A DNA stretch of 64,000 bases from Rhipidocladum racemiflorum (GCA_036346355.1 CM070572.1:2983001-3047000); one strand, 5' to 3'; positions 22,423 through 34,299 are shown, numbered from the stretch's first letter. Numbers and translations: made by a program. The notes: generated by a model from the letters alone, not told the origin.

Positions 22423-22816
22423 TGGAGAACGGAGGGCTGAGGAAGATGGTGCTTGGCCGAGAGCGGCGGCGGCGGAGGGTAAAACCCTAGATTTGGATTG
22501 GATGTTTTGGGGAGCGAATGCGAATATATACAAGGGAGTGGGATCGGTAGTAGGGGCGTAGGGCAAAGGTGGAGGTGGTGGGAGGAGAGCGGCGGCGGCG
22601 CGGGGAGCGGCATGGCGGTGATGGTGGCGCGAGTCTGCCGGGATAAGGCTGCAGGGAGGCGCCGGCTGCTCCAGGAGGACGCGCACGGAAGTAGGGGGAG
22701 GAGGCGCACGGGAGTAGGGCGAGGAGGCGCCAGGTGCAGAGCGATGGGATTGGGAGCTCGCGTTAATTGCGATAGGCGTGATTGGGGGGACGGGCGGGGA
22801 GGAAAGTTTGAGGGGA

Positions 22817-23202
22817 TGAACCGGGTGATTTCGTCCATCAGATTTGATGAAGTGATATGATAGAACATCTGAGCGCTTGATTATGAGGAAATAGGATTTC
22901 TGTGTGCACGTGTTAGGGTGAACAAAGCAAAGTACTCTCTGTGGGGGCAGAACAGTGTGTGCATGTAGAAAAGAATTAACTGGTGAATTATAAAGGGGTA
23001 AAGATTGATGGGATGAACCGGGTGATTTGGTTCATCAGATTTGATGAAGTAATGTGATAAAACATCTTAGCCCTTGATTATGAGGAAGTAGGATTTCTGG
23101 GTGCACGTGTTAGGGTGAACAAAGAAAAATTATCCTCTGTGGGGGCAGAATAGTGTGTGCATGTAGAAAAAAATTAACTGGTGAATTATAGATGGGTAAA
23201 GA
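22817..23202. repeat. Tandem duplication (~197 bp x 2) next to Helitron B
   Basis: Copies start TGAACCGGGTGATTT at 22817 and 23014 and share GGGTGCACGTGTTAGGGTGA-like and GGGGGCAGAA(C/T)AGTGTGTGC segments. Each copy is preceded by a ...GAT/GGGGA|T Helitron-type 5' terminus, and the second ends GATGGGTAAAGA|T, again a possible Helitron 5' end. Probably part of the Helitron. Confidence 0.75.
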
Positions 23203-23814
23203 TACACATCCATATCATCTATAGATAGTATTAAAGATAATCTATACAATAGACTGTCTATATAATTGTCTTTCTATATGGTATACACAGTATAAAGTTG
23301 TCTATAAAACCGTCTCTCTCTTTTTCATATCATTCAAAATCTTACGTGATATATTTTTTTATAGATAACTAATATATACCATTGCACGTATGCTTAGACC
23401 ATAACTAACCGTCCGACCAAAATCTAAAAAACGTGGGCCTTGTGGAGAAGGAATAATACACAGGCCGGCTATAATAAAACGCCGAAACGACGGTGAGGTG
23501 AGGTCCTTCGACACCGAAAGCTCATAATGGTCGGTCGCGTCACGTCGCATTTGCAGTTTTGGGCGCCTTCCTTCTCCGGCAGTTGGCACCTCGAGATCAC
23601 GAGAATATACGGCCGAAATACTATCCGTCCCGTCGTCTCTTCCGTTCTCCTCTCTTTCGCCTCTTCCGCCCGCACCGCACGACGGCTAGCTAGCTCCTCC
23701 TGCTACCTCTCGAAGCGCATCTGCAAGTCCCAAAAGTCATATTAGAACAGATAAATATATAACTCGCAGTGTCCCCTCGTCGCCGCGGCAAGAAGAACAG
23801 CAGCCGAGGGAGCC
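23203..23814 (+). promoter_or_regulatory. Upstream region of the calcineurin B-like gene
   Basis: AT-rich to about 23390, then GC-rich. A weak TATA-like ATAAATATATAAC at 23750-23762 lies about 55 bp before the ATG, which would leave a very short leader. No other element is convincing. Confidence 0.35.
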
Positions 23815-26800
23815 ATGGGCAACGCGTCGTCGATGCTGACCCAGTACGACATCGAGGAGGTGCAGGAGCACTGCAACTACCTATGTATGCGAGGAACCAT
23901 GCATGCATGGATTGTTTTTAATTCGTTTCTGGATATGTACCTTAATTACATCTTTGCCGATTTGGTAGCCTTTATCCCTTGATGATGGTTTGCTTAATTA
24001 TATATAATGTTTGGTTTGATTAATCTGGTTCTTAATTGTTACCGGGTGGTTCATGCATGGACAGTCTCGCAGCAGGAGATCGTGTCGCTGTACGAGCGCT
24101 TCTGCCAGCTCGATCGCAGCGCCAAGGGGTTCGTCTCCGAGGACGAGTTCCTCTCCATCCCCGAGTTCTCCCTCAACCCGCTATCCCAGGTGAGCCCTTA
24201 ATTTGTTTCCATCGGAACAAAATACTATCCAAGTTTGTTGCCTTGTCCCTTTCCTGGCCACCTGATTGTGCGCTGCCAATTAAGCCGATCTTATGGACAG
24301 TTGTTGGATTGTGCCACTGCTAGTTCATTGTAGAGTACTTAATTCCCTCGTTCCTCTTTTCAAATCTGCCCTACAGAGAGTACTAAATGTTTCCCTATAT
24401 ATTTAGTGTACCACTGTTTTTGCTATGTCGATTATACTCAACAGAAAGACTATCTTAAGCTTACTATAATTTGTGAACTATGGGATGTTTTGTGTTTCAT
24501 TCGAACAAGAGCTCTTTAACGTTAAATCAACATTATCATTTAAAGATTGTCCATCCATAAGGAAATCAATCAATATAATTATATCACTTACTAATATAGC
24601 CATATCAGGCTATTAATAGACACGTCAAATAATAATAGATGGGTAAGGATAAAATTCAACGTAAATTTAAAATGTAAGAAAATAGTAATGAAACGAGAAG
24701 TTTTGGTAGTTCATGCATGCATACACCGAGAAGCTTTTCAATGTTGGATAACATTAACGTATTAAAATATAACATACCAAGATAATTTTTGTACATACAA
24801 ATATTGCTACTTGAACCAACAGTATTATTTTCGGGTGTCATCCATTGCTACTAAATATACTTCAACAAATATTGGTACTAAATATAAATGAACAAATATT
24901 GCTACTAAATATAATTAAACAAATATTGATATTAAATATAATTGAATAAATATCGTTACTAAAATATGTTGGAGTAAATATTGCTACTTGTTGACATACT
25001 TGAACAAATATTGCTACTATGTATAATTGAACAAATATTGTTGTTAAAATATGTTGAAGTAAATATTTCTACTGGACATACGTGAACAAATATTGTTACT
25101 AAAAATACTTCTATTTTTTTTTTAGATTTTATAATTTCTACATTTTGAATGGCTCAAAAACGTCTCTAAACTTTTTTTTCAAAAAAATATTCACGCCAGA
25201 GGTGATAAAACTATCAATACTAGTTTTAGGGAATTTTTGGATTTTTTTTTCAAATTTTTGGATTTTTTTATTTGCCTTTGAATTTGACGGTAAACTGAGC
25301 GGTTTTGCTTTTTCAAACATGAGCGTTACGGCGGTTTTCGCAGTTTTCAAATGATTTTCGTCGATTTTTGAAACCCTAGTAGAGTGTGCCACCACACTCG
25401 ACCTCCTAATGCTTCTTATAACGAAGTAGCCTCCAACAACATCAGCTTTGCCTACTTTGGTCCAGTACTCAACTGTGGATTTCATTTAGAAGTTTATGAT
25501 CATAATTATTTTAGGACATGAAATGCCAGCATAACAAAAGGAACTTTGTCATTGTCTTTTAACCAGGTGGAACTTGAATATGTACTTCTTGAAGATCTCA
25601 ATGAACGATGGCAGTCTTCATATATAGTTAAAAATGTCCCTAGATTAGATTAGCTTGACTAGATAGAAATACCATAAGAGTTTTGAGTTTAGGGGAAAAA
25701 AAATCAATATTTTGTCAAAAGTTCAAAGACTGATGTTATGTTTTTCCAATCAACAACTATCATATACTAATAGATTAGCTTAGACTAGATAGAAATGCCA
25801 TAGAAGGTTTGAGTTTAGGAAGAAAAAAAAAGATCAACATTTTGTCAAAGTTCAAATAATGATGTTATGCCTTTTCCAATCAATGGCTATCATATATACT
25901 ATTAAAACATTCGGAATTAATGATCATTTATAGAGAAAATTTGCGGTTTGTTTTTTTTTTCTTCCCCCGCTAATATAGGTGTATCGGACTCATCATATAT
26001 CATACCAGTTTTGCTAAACTTGCTGGCTTTGATTTTCTCTTTCTTTTTCTCAGAGGTTGCTACGTATGGTTGATGGATTGAACTTTAAGGATTTTGTTTC
26101 CTTCCTCTCTACATTCAGCGCAAAGGCCAGCCTTCAGCAAAAGTTTGAGTGTAATGCCTAATTTTCATTTCTGTTTTCACTATTTCCTTGCTGTTTGATC
26201 TCGTTTGCTGGTATTGATGTGGTTTGTATATTTTATGAAGCAGTGATATTTAAGGTGTATGACATTGATGGCAAGGGGAAAGTAACCTTCAAGGAACTGG
26301 TAGAAGTTTTACGGGACTTAACAGGGCCATTCATGTCAGAGGAACAAAGAGAGGTCCTTATTTCATATAATCCTTCATTGGCATAGTGTTTTGACATACA
26401 TAAACTTGCGAGTGCATTTATGTTAAAAAAACAAGCTTGACTTTTTCCTCTTCAACTAACAGTTATCTTGCCATAAGTAACATATCAAGTGAACATTATT
26501 TTTCTAAAATGAGGGGGTCCATACAATTTCTAAAATTAAGGGGACCTGTTACTAAATTGTAGGTTTCTTTAGAGCTACAATTTATTGTCAGGTCCCCTTC
26601 ATTGTTAGAAAAATTATGGGTCCATATGTGTATGTTGCGTAAAAACTCGATTGACATTTGTTTGAATTTTCTTCAAAGGTATTCATGGTGTTAGATATCA
26701 CTTATTGGTTTCTGAAGCTAATGAAGTGCTGATCATTCGCACCACAAATGTTCAACACAAGCATGTTAGCTCAGTTTTTTTTTCTGATGTAAATAACTCC

Positions 26801-27238
26801 CGTCAAGTTTATATACAAAAGTAGAATCTCGAAGTAACACAAATTTAATTAATGCCTTTCAGCAAGTATTAACAAAGGTATTGGAAGAAGCTGGGTACGC
26901 AAGGGATTGCACGCTATCGATAGAAGACTTTATCAAGGTAAAGAAATTCTCGTTGCTGTTCATATCATAGCTCATACTCTTAATTATTCTTCAATTAAAA
27001 CTATAGCTTATACTGTTCTCCGATATGACTGGTGCATATATTGTACTCGTTTAGAAATCCTGTGACAGTCCTAATGTCCTATATATGGCTAGGATCCACT
27101 AGAATGTGCATTTCTGTACTGTATATTACCCTTGTGTTTATACTCCTGAACCTGATCTGGAAAAACTATTTTGTGCTGTGCTTTCAGATTATCGACCATC
27201 CTGGCCTAAAGATGGAGGTGGAAGTACCAATCGATTAA
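23815..27238 (+). CDS. Calcineurin subunit B-like EF-hand protein
   Basis: Six exons: 23815-23884, 24065-24189, 26054-26150, 26244-26353, 26863-26937, 27188-27238; 175 aa, the length of the plant family (Arabidopsis At3g18430 type). It starts MGNASSMLTQYDIEEVQ; Gly2 is a likely N-myristoylation site. EF-hand loops: residues 40-51 (DRSAKGFVSEDE, lacking some acidic ligands), 104-115 (DIDGKGKVTFKE, good calcium ligands) and a degenerate one near 149-159. It ends KMEVEVPID. The role is inferred from the family: a calcium sensor that may regulate a phosphatase or kinase partner at membranes. All junctions keep frame and use GT-AG, though the exon 4 donor GTCCTT is weak. Intron 2 (1.9 kb) holds repeats. 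The gene looks intact. Confidence 0.95.
24840..25110. repeat. AT-rich degenerate tandem repeat in intron 2
   Basis: Repeated GAACAAATATTG(C/G)TACTAAATATA units of roughly 30-60 bp, poorly conserved. Confidence 0.7.
25120..25382. mobile_element. Relic of the GGTTCACAA hAT family in intron 2
   Basis: CGTCTCTAAACTTTTTT, the ATTTTTGGATTTTTTT runs, GACGGTAAACTGAGCGGTTT and a GAAACCCTAG end parallel 58440-58633 of the hAT element in the CobW gene intron. The left terminus is not visible. Confidence 0.5.
25647..25898. repeat. 125-bp tandem duplication in intron 2
   Basis: AGATTAGCTT starts copies at 25647 and 25772; both run through TTGAGTTTAGG, CATTTTGTCAAA-like and CAATCAA(C/T) segments. Confidence 0.8.
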
Positions 27239-28022
27239 TGAACATCACAAATTCCGGCAAATGAGAATGCAAGCTCCGGCTTTGTCTGATGAACATGATG
27301 ATCCATTGACTCTTGTTTTCTTCTGTATGAACTATGAACCCACATGCCTAAAATTTAGTTCACTATTATATATAGTACTATGAGTCTATGGCGCAGCAGC
27401 TGAATCTTGCTTTGCTCATCTCGCTGTGAATGTGATTGTAGGCGGCAAACCTTGTCACAATTTGTAGATTCCGTACCTGAAACCTTGCCTTGAAATGAGA
27501 TCTGTGTTGGCGTCATGCTGATACTTGGAGCGCTTGATCTTGTGATTTGAATGTGTCGGTCCCAGATTTGCAATGCTGGTAGTTTGCAGTTTATTGCGGC
27601 GGCGCAATCTGGTGCCATGCGGCGCGTGCGGGACATCGCAGCGGCGGCGAGTGAATGAGGCAATGCACGGCTTCTGCTTACTTGTCGGCTACCGGAGTCC
27701 GGACGGCGTCCAGCCGCCGCCGACGAAAAAGGAGAGTCGTGAGGGATTCCATCCAAAGAGGGCCTCGAGTTTGACGAACCGTTCGATCAAATCTGACGGC
27801 CTAGACTGACGAGGAAACGGTGAAGGATGCATTTTTGCGGATGCGACCCTCGAACTATTTTATATGTTCATTTATATATTCCTCTTATCGGTCGTGTTTT
27901 CATTTTGCGCCGTCTAATTATGTTATATTATCGTTTGTACCCCTAGATTTGATCGCGAATAATATGTGCAATCGTGGGCCGTTCGATCAAATAAGCATGC
28001 CTCAGATTAAAGAGGAAAAGGA
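27239..28022. other. 3' flank of the EF-hand gene and intergenic
   Basis: Probable 3' UTR at first. The GC-rich stretch 27590-27760 has open frames but no recognisable domain. A short motif, CCGTTCGATCAAAT, occurs at 27779 and 27979. No gene is supported. Confidence 0.5.
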
Positions 28023-28233
28023 TGGGGTATTTTTTATTTTTTGAAATAACGGCAGGAGCTCTGCCTAATCAATTAAAAAGGGTCGAAAGCAACAAAACAA
28101 ACTCCCTAAACACCCAAACCCCGAGGGTGCCGGAGAGCCACAGAATAACAGGCACAAGGCCCACGCCTCCCCAACCGAACAGCCAACACCCGAATACCGG
28201 GACAGAACACTCAAAAACACCCCGAACCCAAGA

Positions 28234-29027
28234 TTACACAGAGGCACGCCAATTAGCCGCAGCAGCAACGGCCGAAAGGTCTTGCAGCACTCTATTGACT
28301 ACGTTGAGAACGGAGGTAGACATGTCGTTGAAGATAAGCGCATTTCGTTCTTTCCATAGGTTCCAAAATCCGATTTGAATGGCCCCATCAAACAAACGCC
28401 TTGAGTCAAACGGTTTTGCCCTCCGAAGTAGATGCCACCAGCCCAGGATGGAGGACTGCGCTATAACGATCCCGAGGGTCGGTGTGGTGATGCCCTGCTT
28501 AGCGAGGTACAAACTCCAGAAAAGCCTAGCAAAGGCACAGTCGAGCATGAGATAGGATGCCGTCTCAACATTGGAGTTGCAAAGTCTGCAGTGGGTGGAA
28601 TGTGGCCATCCTCTTCGAGCCAAATTGTCTGCTGTTAGGATACTATTTCGAAGTAGCAGCCACGCAAAAACTTTGCACTTGTTTTCAACCGTCGCTCTCC
28701 AAATTACCCTGTAGCTTTTGTCATTGCAAGATCCTAGGAACTGCGCACTGTATGCCGATTTCGCTGAGTAGTTTCCATCTATCGTCCAACGCCAAGTGAC
28801 CTTATCCGAGGTGTCTTGCTGTAGATGAACCTGTTGAATCAACTGCCATAGGGTAATGAATTGCTCAAGCTGTAGTTGAGTGGTTATTCTCCTCAACGGA
28901 ATCATCCAATTGTTTTGGGTTAGTTCATGAAGGACTATGTTGTTTTTCCTTGTGACTAACTCGAAACAAGATGGGGCAATTATCCTCGGTGCCCTTCCTT
29001 GCAACCAATTGGAAGTCCAGAACTTGT
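28234..29027 (-). pseudogene. LINE ORF2 C-terminal region (zf-RVT)
   Basis: Open for over 250 codons from FWTSNWLQGRAPRIIAPS onward. Contains WRWTIDGNYSAKSAYSAQF, the RATVENKCKVFAWLL segment and the Cys/His motif CRLCNSNVETASYLMLDC of the zf-RVT domain that follows plant LINE reverse transcriptases. Polymerase and endonuclease domains are missing, so this is not a gene. Confidence 0.9.
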
Positions 29028-29368
29028 GACTAACTAGTGCTGATAAGGGCTGTGTTATCAGCGCTCCCGACTTTCTTCCTCACTCTGTTTCCGATCCCAG
29101 CCTGGGCCATTAGTAGGATCAACAAAGTGAGAAGGAACTTCCTTTGGAAGGGCAAGGAGCTGTGTAATGCAGGTCATTGCCTCATCAGTTGGGCAAAAGT
29201 TTGTCGGCCAAAACAATTGGGGGGGTCTGGGAATCCCTCACCTTTCTACTTTTGGAAGAGCTCTTAGGCAAAGGTGGCTTTGGCTTCAATGGACTGACCA
29301 CAACAGGATTTGGGCCGGAACGTCAGTTCCATGCAACGGAACGGACAACGAGTTGTTCAATGCTAGGG
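29028..29368 (+). pseudogene. Inverted 5' segment of the LINE (end of the RT region)
   Basis: The plus strand reads LIRAVLSALPTFFLTLFPIP then NKVRRNFLWKGKE, shifts frame by one, and continues GGLGIPHLSTFGRALRQRWL to NELFNA. This is the standard stretch after the catalytic core of plant L1 RT. Confidence 0.9.
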
Positions 29369-29378
29369 TGGGGTATTT

Positions 29379-30182
29379 ATATAATGGTCCCTTGAGTGAC
29401 CACATATACATCACGTTTCACTTGCTAAGACCTTGGGGGGGGGGGTGGAGAGGTTCCGGCGGATGGCCGGACGCCGGCGAGCCCCTAGGGTCTGGCGACC
29501 AGGGCGCGAGGAGACAAGCCGGTATGGACAGAGTCAAGATGAAGATATGAACTCCAAACTCTAGTCCATAGGGAAAAGTAGTGCAAAATCATCTATTTGA
29601 TATGCTAAATTTATTGATTGAATTGGTTTCGATTTTGGTGGTTTGAGATTTTTAAGACCTTAAAATTATTTATATTGTGTAATTACAGTGAGAGATGCTA
29701 GGCATGCTGTGTAGAGAAAGAAATGGCCACCCCTTTTTATCCTCGCTTTTCTCCACGCTGAAGTCCGAGGGATGATGAAAAGGCAATCTTATTTTGTTGA
29801 GAAAATTATTTTCACCGGGACCAGAATTGGAGATCCTTTATCTTTTGAGGGGCACTTTTATGTTTTTCTTTTTAAAAGTTACACAAATATTAAAGTATGA
29901 ATGAAAGGTAGACGGTGATTACTTTTGTGCACTTTGTATTAAGAGGAAAAACATAGAAGCACTGCTCGTATCTTTTTTTTCGTATCTATTTATTTTCCTT
30001 CATTTCGCTCACGTATGTCCTTAACTCTTTGTTCCTAAAAGAATGACAAGCTGCAAATCTTCCAGCCTTACGGCTCACTTCATTTGCAGGTGAGCATGCT
30101 TTGCCGCCCACCTACACTTTGCTCTAAATCTACGACAAGAGCGTCATTCACAGCTCCACACCAAAACCAATCGAGGGTCGAT
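29379..30182. other. Intergenic, 3' side of the heparanase-like gene
   Basis: A G-tract (29435-29446) and AT-rich sequence; no gene or repeat recognised. The part near 30182 is probably the 3' UTR of the minus-strand gene. Confidence 0.5.
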
Positions 30183-33100
30183 CTACCTGCAGGCAGGAGC
30201 GTAAAAGCTGGGGATGTGAGAAAACACGATGGAGTGAGGGCCCACGGTTATGGGCCGTATCCCCTCCACTCGCCGGGGTTCCAGCTTAGGGATGCCTCCA
30301 TTGGCATCGGTGGCCAACACATCGCCGTTTAGCAGCACACGTTGGCTCTGCAGGTTGCCGTCTTTGGGAGTGAGATGGTATTCTTCTCTTGTGAGCTCAG
30401 CTGCTTCGCCAAGCCCAGGAATGTGCACAAACCTTCTGCCCTCCTTCGCACCGTAGGGATGTGCCCCTTCGCTCGTCACAAAAATACGGTTTGTGCTGTT
30501 GCCGCTGAGGTTTATCAGGAGCAGAGTAATCCCTTCCTGAAGATCCAAAGAGCATGGGTCGGTTATTTCATGTGAGTTATGTCCAAAAAGAAAGGGAGAT
30601 TTGAATTGCCTGCGGCCCCTTACCGAATCCCTTGCGCAATGTGCATAAGCACGGATCATGTTTGTGCCGTTGAATGCAGTCGATAGAACCTTGGTTCCCA
30701 TGAGACGATGCCATAGTAAGGCACTGCAGGGAGGCAGAAAAAGTTGGATGGAGTTGGTTACCTTTGTGCCTTGTTTCATACTAGAAGATTACATGCATTG
30801 GAACCGATCCTCAGTTTGGATGTTCGGTATGTGGTGCCAGATTCTAATAATTGGAACAAATTCTGCATTTTTAGGCATGGGGATTTTTACGGTGCGTTAT
30901 ACCGGTAGTATATAATGTGCAGTAGAAATCAAATCTAGTCGTTGATTTGTTAAAGGTATTTCTATTACTATACTACCGGAGGAAGTATAAATGAGTACTA
31001 GCTAATGTCATCTATTGGATCGAAAAAAATGAACGGTCAATACTGCATTTAGTGTACCGTAAAAGAGCTCTTAGGCATATGCTCCTTGTCACATATGCAT
31101 GGTTTTTGGTGTCGGTGCATCTCCACGGATTAAAGGCGCTGTTTGGTTGCCCGCTTCGAACCAGCCTGCTCCCGCGCGTGCATTGACCGACGGCTGGGCG
31201 CGTGTTTGGTTGGCGAGCTCGTTTCCCGCGAGCCTGGCTCCGCGCGTGCAAAAGCGAGCAAATCGGCTGCGTCGCGCTGGCCGCGCGGAAACGGAGCGCG
31301 AGCTCGTTTCCCGCGAGCCAGGCTCCCGCGGGCCAGGCTCGGGCGGGGCGGGCATCCAAACAGGCCAAAAGACTACTCTTTCTGGTCCAGTGTAGGATAA
31401 TTGTGCCTAAGAAGTACATTCTCCTGTGGTAAAAACTGCTCGAAAGAAATTCAAGCATATTTACCTATAGTAATCAGGATTTGGTTCAAATGTTGTTGTG
31501 TTAAGCAGGCCGTAGTTCCCGCCAATCAAGGTCTGCCTGCAGTAACTCTTTGTGTCGTACTTCGATGACATCCCGAGCTGATCCAGGTACCTGAAACATC
31601 ACCAGGTCGTAATTACAAATACTTCAGATGGTAACTTGGTACTTCTTCAGATGGTTACTTCAACGGCTGAGCATTAGAATGCCCTACTTGAAGATGTTTT
31701 TTTTTGTTGGCAGCTTACCAGAAGCTGAACACAAATGCATCGGTTACAAGGTGGTGGCCACTGTTGTAAGCGCCACCAGCCTCACCAACCCATGCGACGG
31801 TGGACGTCCCCGCAGACTTGAGTATTCCCTGAAGATTGCTTAGCGTGCTCGCCTCACCATCGAGGCAAGATGGATCAAGAATTTTCTCAATCAGATGCGT
31901 GTCAACACCTGATGCATCCAGAAGAATTCTATCCGTTTACGCAGATTCCAAGCTTCCAACACACGTACTGAATCGACGGTCGGTCATAGCAAGCATACCG
32001 GGGCCTAGATTGTAGATGTGGTGAGTGATCACATCCATTTGATTTGGCTTTGTTTTGCCGACGAGCTCGGTGAACCAGGCTGCGTCGAAGAAGCCTCCTG
32101 GTGCGAGCACCAGCGGCTTTGACGGGCAGGCTTGGTAGGCGTCGTCGATGACTTGCTTCAGAGCGATCACGTCTGCTGCGTATTGGTCGGCGCCAATTCG
32201 AGCTCCAACTCCACTGCCACTGAGTTCATTTCCTACAAGGACAGTGCATTAAGTTCCCAAAACACCAGCACAAAAGGCACTGATTAGATTAGATTGCTTT
32301 CTAAATAAACCTTTGTAAAGTGAGGAACAGGGTATGCAAGTATCCCTCTTGTACATTCACACGTGAAAAGCCAAGAAAAGCATCATTTGCCATCTTTCCT
32401 TTGCTCTTTACAAGCGATAGCTCGACATTACATTATCTAATTGATGCCGACATTCTTGTCCGCGTTTCTTTTCTGCAACCTTACCGGAATTTCTTTTCGT
32501 CATGCGTGCTTATCAGGATTTCTTTTCTACCATAAAGTAACTTCAGGACAATATCACAGCAAAAGAAAGGAGTGCTTTTGTGACAATATCATGGCAATTA
32601 ATAGGATTGCATAAAGAAAACATACCAAGCTCCCATCCATGGATATCATATCCCTTGTTGACAGTGTGTCGAATGAACGAGGCTGCGTTGGTGTAATTCC
32701 ATGGCCCTCCTAAGGAACCATCGGGCATTGGAACCCGGCCGTTCAGAGCATTCAACCCAAAGATAATTTTTGCACTGCAACCATCGAAGTAACAATGAGC
32801 CAACAAAGTCCAGACAGAATGCAGCTTCTGATACTGACTCGAGGTAGGTAGTACACTGAGAATACCCAGTTTTTTGGAAGAATGCATTGAGCTCGTCCCA
32901 TCTATGCAACGGCAGGCAACCTTGCGTGAAACCGAACATGGCCGACGCGTTCCTCATGAACGGAGTGCACGAGTGCCGAGCGCCGCCGCCGGTGTCGTAT
33001 ATCAAGAGATCTTGCAAGGAGCCGCCGAGCCGGAGCTTGAGAGGGGAGAACGCTGCAAAATTTATCGGAATTGCGCAGAGATGAGCATGAGCTGCATCTC

Positions 33101-34299
33101 GAAATATTCATACCATGGATTGCAAAATGCTAAATGAATTAGTTGCGGTCGCTTGGCCACTGTCAAAGCGAATGAGCGACTACTCGAACGAATGTATGGC
33201 CGTCAGATCAAAAAAATCAACGGCTGGAATATGCCACAAGCAAGACGACAAATTGCTGCAGGTCAACTTCCCGTGCTTGGTTGGCGCTTGATTTGGACTT
33301 GGATTTTTCATTGGGCAGTAAAACATCGGCATTAATGAAAGTGAAAGTGATGATCATCTAATGGCTTACCTTTGACGGCATTCAGCAGGATTTTGTTGGA
33401 GAGATTCTGCAGGGAGGAAAATATTAAAGACCTGTGTCAATCACCCACACCCATGTCCAGGATTATTATACACTTTAGCAGGCAGAGGAAGTAACCAACG
33501 AATTGAAAACTAGCAACAACAGTTTGATGCGGCGCGCACCAAAGTAAATTACTACTAGTATGATTCTATGATTCTATCCGACCTCTGTTCTTCTTTTGAT
33601 AAAAATTAACCATTCTGCAAGAATTAGCATTAGTATACTAAATTGTCGAAGCATTGTCCTGTGCTGTGATAGAGTATTTGGTAGGCTTGACATCTGCACA
33701 TGATTGGTGGGAAAAGGTGCTGGTACGAAAATTACAAATGCAAATGGCCCGACAAAATTATAGGTGCATGAAACTCCCTAGGCTGTCAAATTCCAATCCA
33801 ACACAGCTCCCAAGAGATCCATACCGTTGCCGACCACAAAAAAAGGGAAACAGATATCCTTGAAAACCTCGTCCATGTTCTACAGATTCTTCAGGATTAT
33901 GCCGAGTTTAAAAGCACAATTTTGAGAGAGAAAAAGAAGAAGAAATTTGCCAAGATTTCAAACCTCATGAGAGAAACAGATTGAAACAAAAAGGGCATTG
34001 AGCGCCTGAACTGAGAGGAGGAGTGGGAGAGTGAGAAGACCTACCAGGTTGAGGAGGGAGGCGAGGCCCCAGCTGCAGGTGCCGTAATCGCACTTGTCCG
34101 GCGGCCACCAGTCCAATGTCGCGCACACGAAGTCCTCGTCCGTCACCCCAATGGCCGACCGCCCGTCCACCACCACCGCCTCGCCGCCACCGTAGCCGGC
34201 ACCCGCGCCGGCGTTCGTGCTCACGGTGGCGGAGCCGCCGAGCCAGAAGATTGCCCAGAAACAGAACCCGACCGCCTTCAGGAGCAGCCCGGCTGCCAT
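30183..34299 (-). CDS. Heparanase-like protein (GH79 endo-beta-glucuronidase family)
   Basis: Nine exons: 34299-34045, 33406-33370, 33052-32866, 32774-32626, 32232-31999, 31908-31719, 31590-31465, 30723-30624, 30536-30183; 543 aa, the family's normal length. A hydrophobic N terminus (residues about 8-22) suggests a signal peptide. The mature part begins with DEDFVCATLDWWPPDKCDYG, the plant heparanase-like hallmark. Catalytic acid/base Glu212 lies in GNELSG and nucleophile Glu330 in VAWVGEAGGA; both are present. The family hydrolyses beta-glucuronides, in plants probably on arabinogalactan proteins, in the secretory pathway or wall. All junctions are GT-AG and in frame. An upstream in-frame Met at 34374 could add 25 hydrophobic residues. 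Intron 7 carries a Tourist-like MITE. The gene looks intact. Confidence 0.95.
31135..31366. mobile_element. GC-rich Tourist-like MITE in intron 7 of the heparanase-like gene
   Basis: Terminal inverted repeats GGCGCTGTTTGGTTGCCCGC and GCGGGCATCCAAACAGGCC, flanked by AAA on both sides (3 bp). The interior repeats GCGAGCTCGTTTCCCGCGAG and CCAGGCTC, so several overlapping open frames occur that are not genes. Confidence 0.65.

Larger units (their letters stand above)
19087..22816 (-). mobile_element. Helitron B with four recognisable captured genes
   Basis: The left end CTAGTATATTGCCCGTGCTA is nearly identical to that of Helitron A and gives the same 3' hairpin on the minus strand. The right end is ...GGGGAGGAAAGTTTGAGGGGA|T, so the minus-strand 5' end is TCCCCTCAAACTTTCCTCCC preceded by A. 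Captured pieces in 5'-to-3' order are ribosomal protein S3, prolyl 4-hydroxylase, a pentapeptide-repeat protein and ureide permease, all in the orientation of the element. No Rep/helicase. The true 5' end could lie further right, at 23013 or 23202. Confidence 0.8.
28033..29368 (-). mobile_element. LINE (L1-type) with 5' inversion from twin priming
   Basis: Flanked by the exact 10-bp TSD TGGGGTATTT (28023-28032 and 29369-29378). The 3' part (29027 to 28033) lies on the minus strand and ends in an A-rich tail after GGCAGAGCTCCTGCCG. The 5' part (29028-29368) lies on the plus strand. In a normal LINE the plus-strand piece (to NELFNA) directly precedes the minus-strand piece (from KFWTSNWLQGRAP), so the two are adjacent in the source but head to head here. 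Strongly 5'-truncated. Confidence 0.9.

Noticed and set aside
28234..29004. 256-codon minus-strand open frame as a host gene
   Set aside because: Its sequence is the zf-RVT end of a LINE, inside TSD-flanked LINE boundaries.
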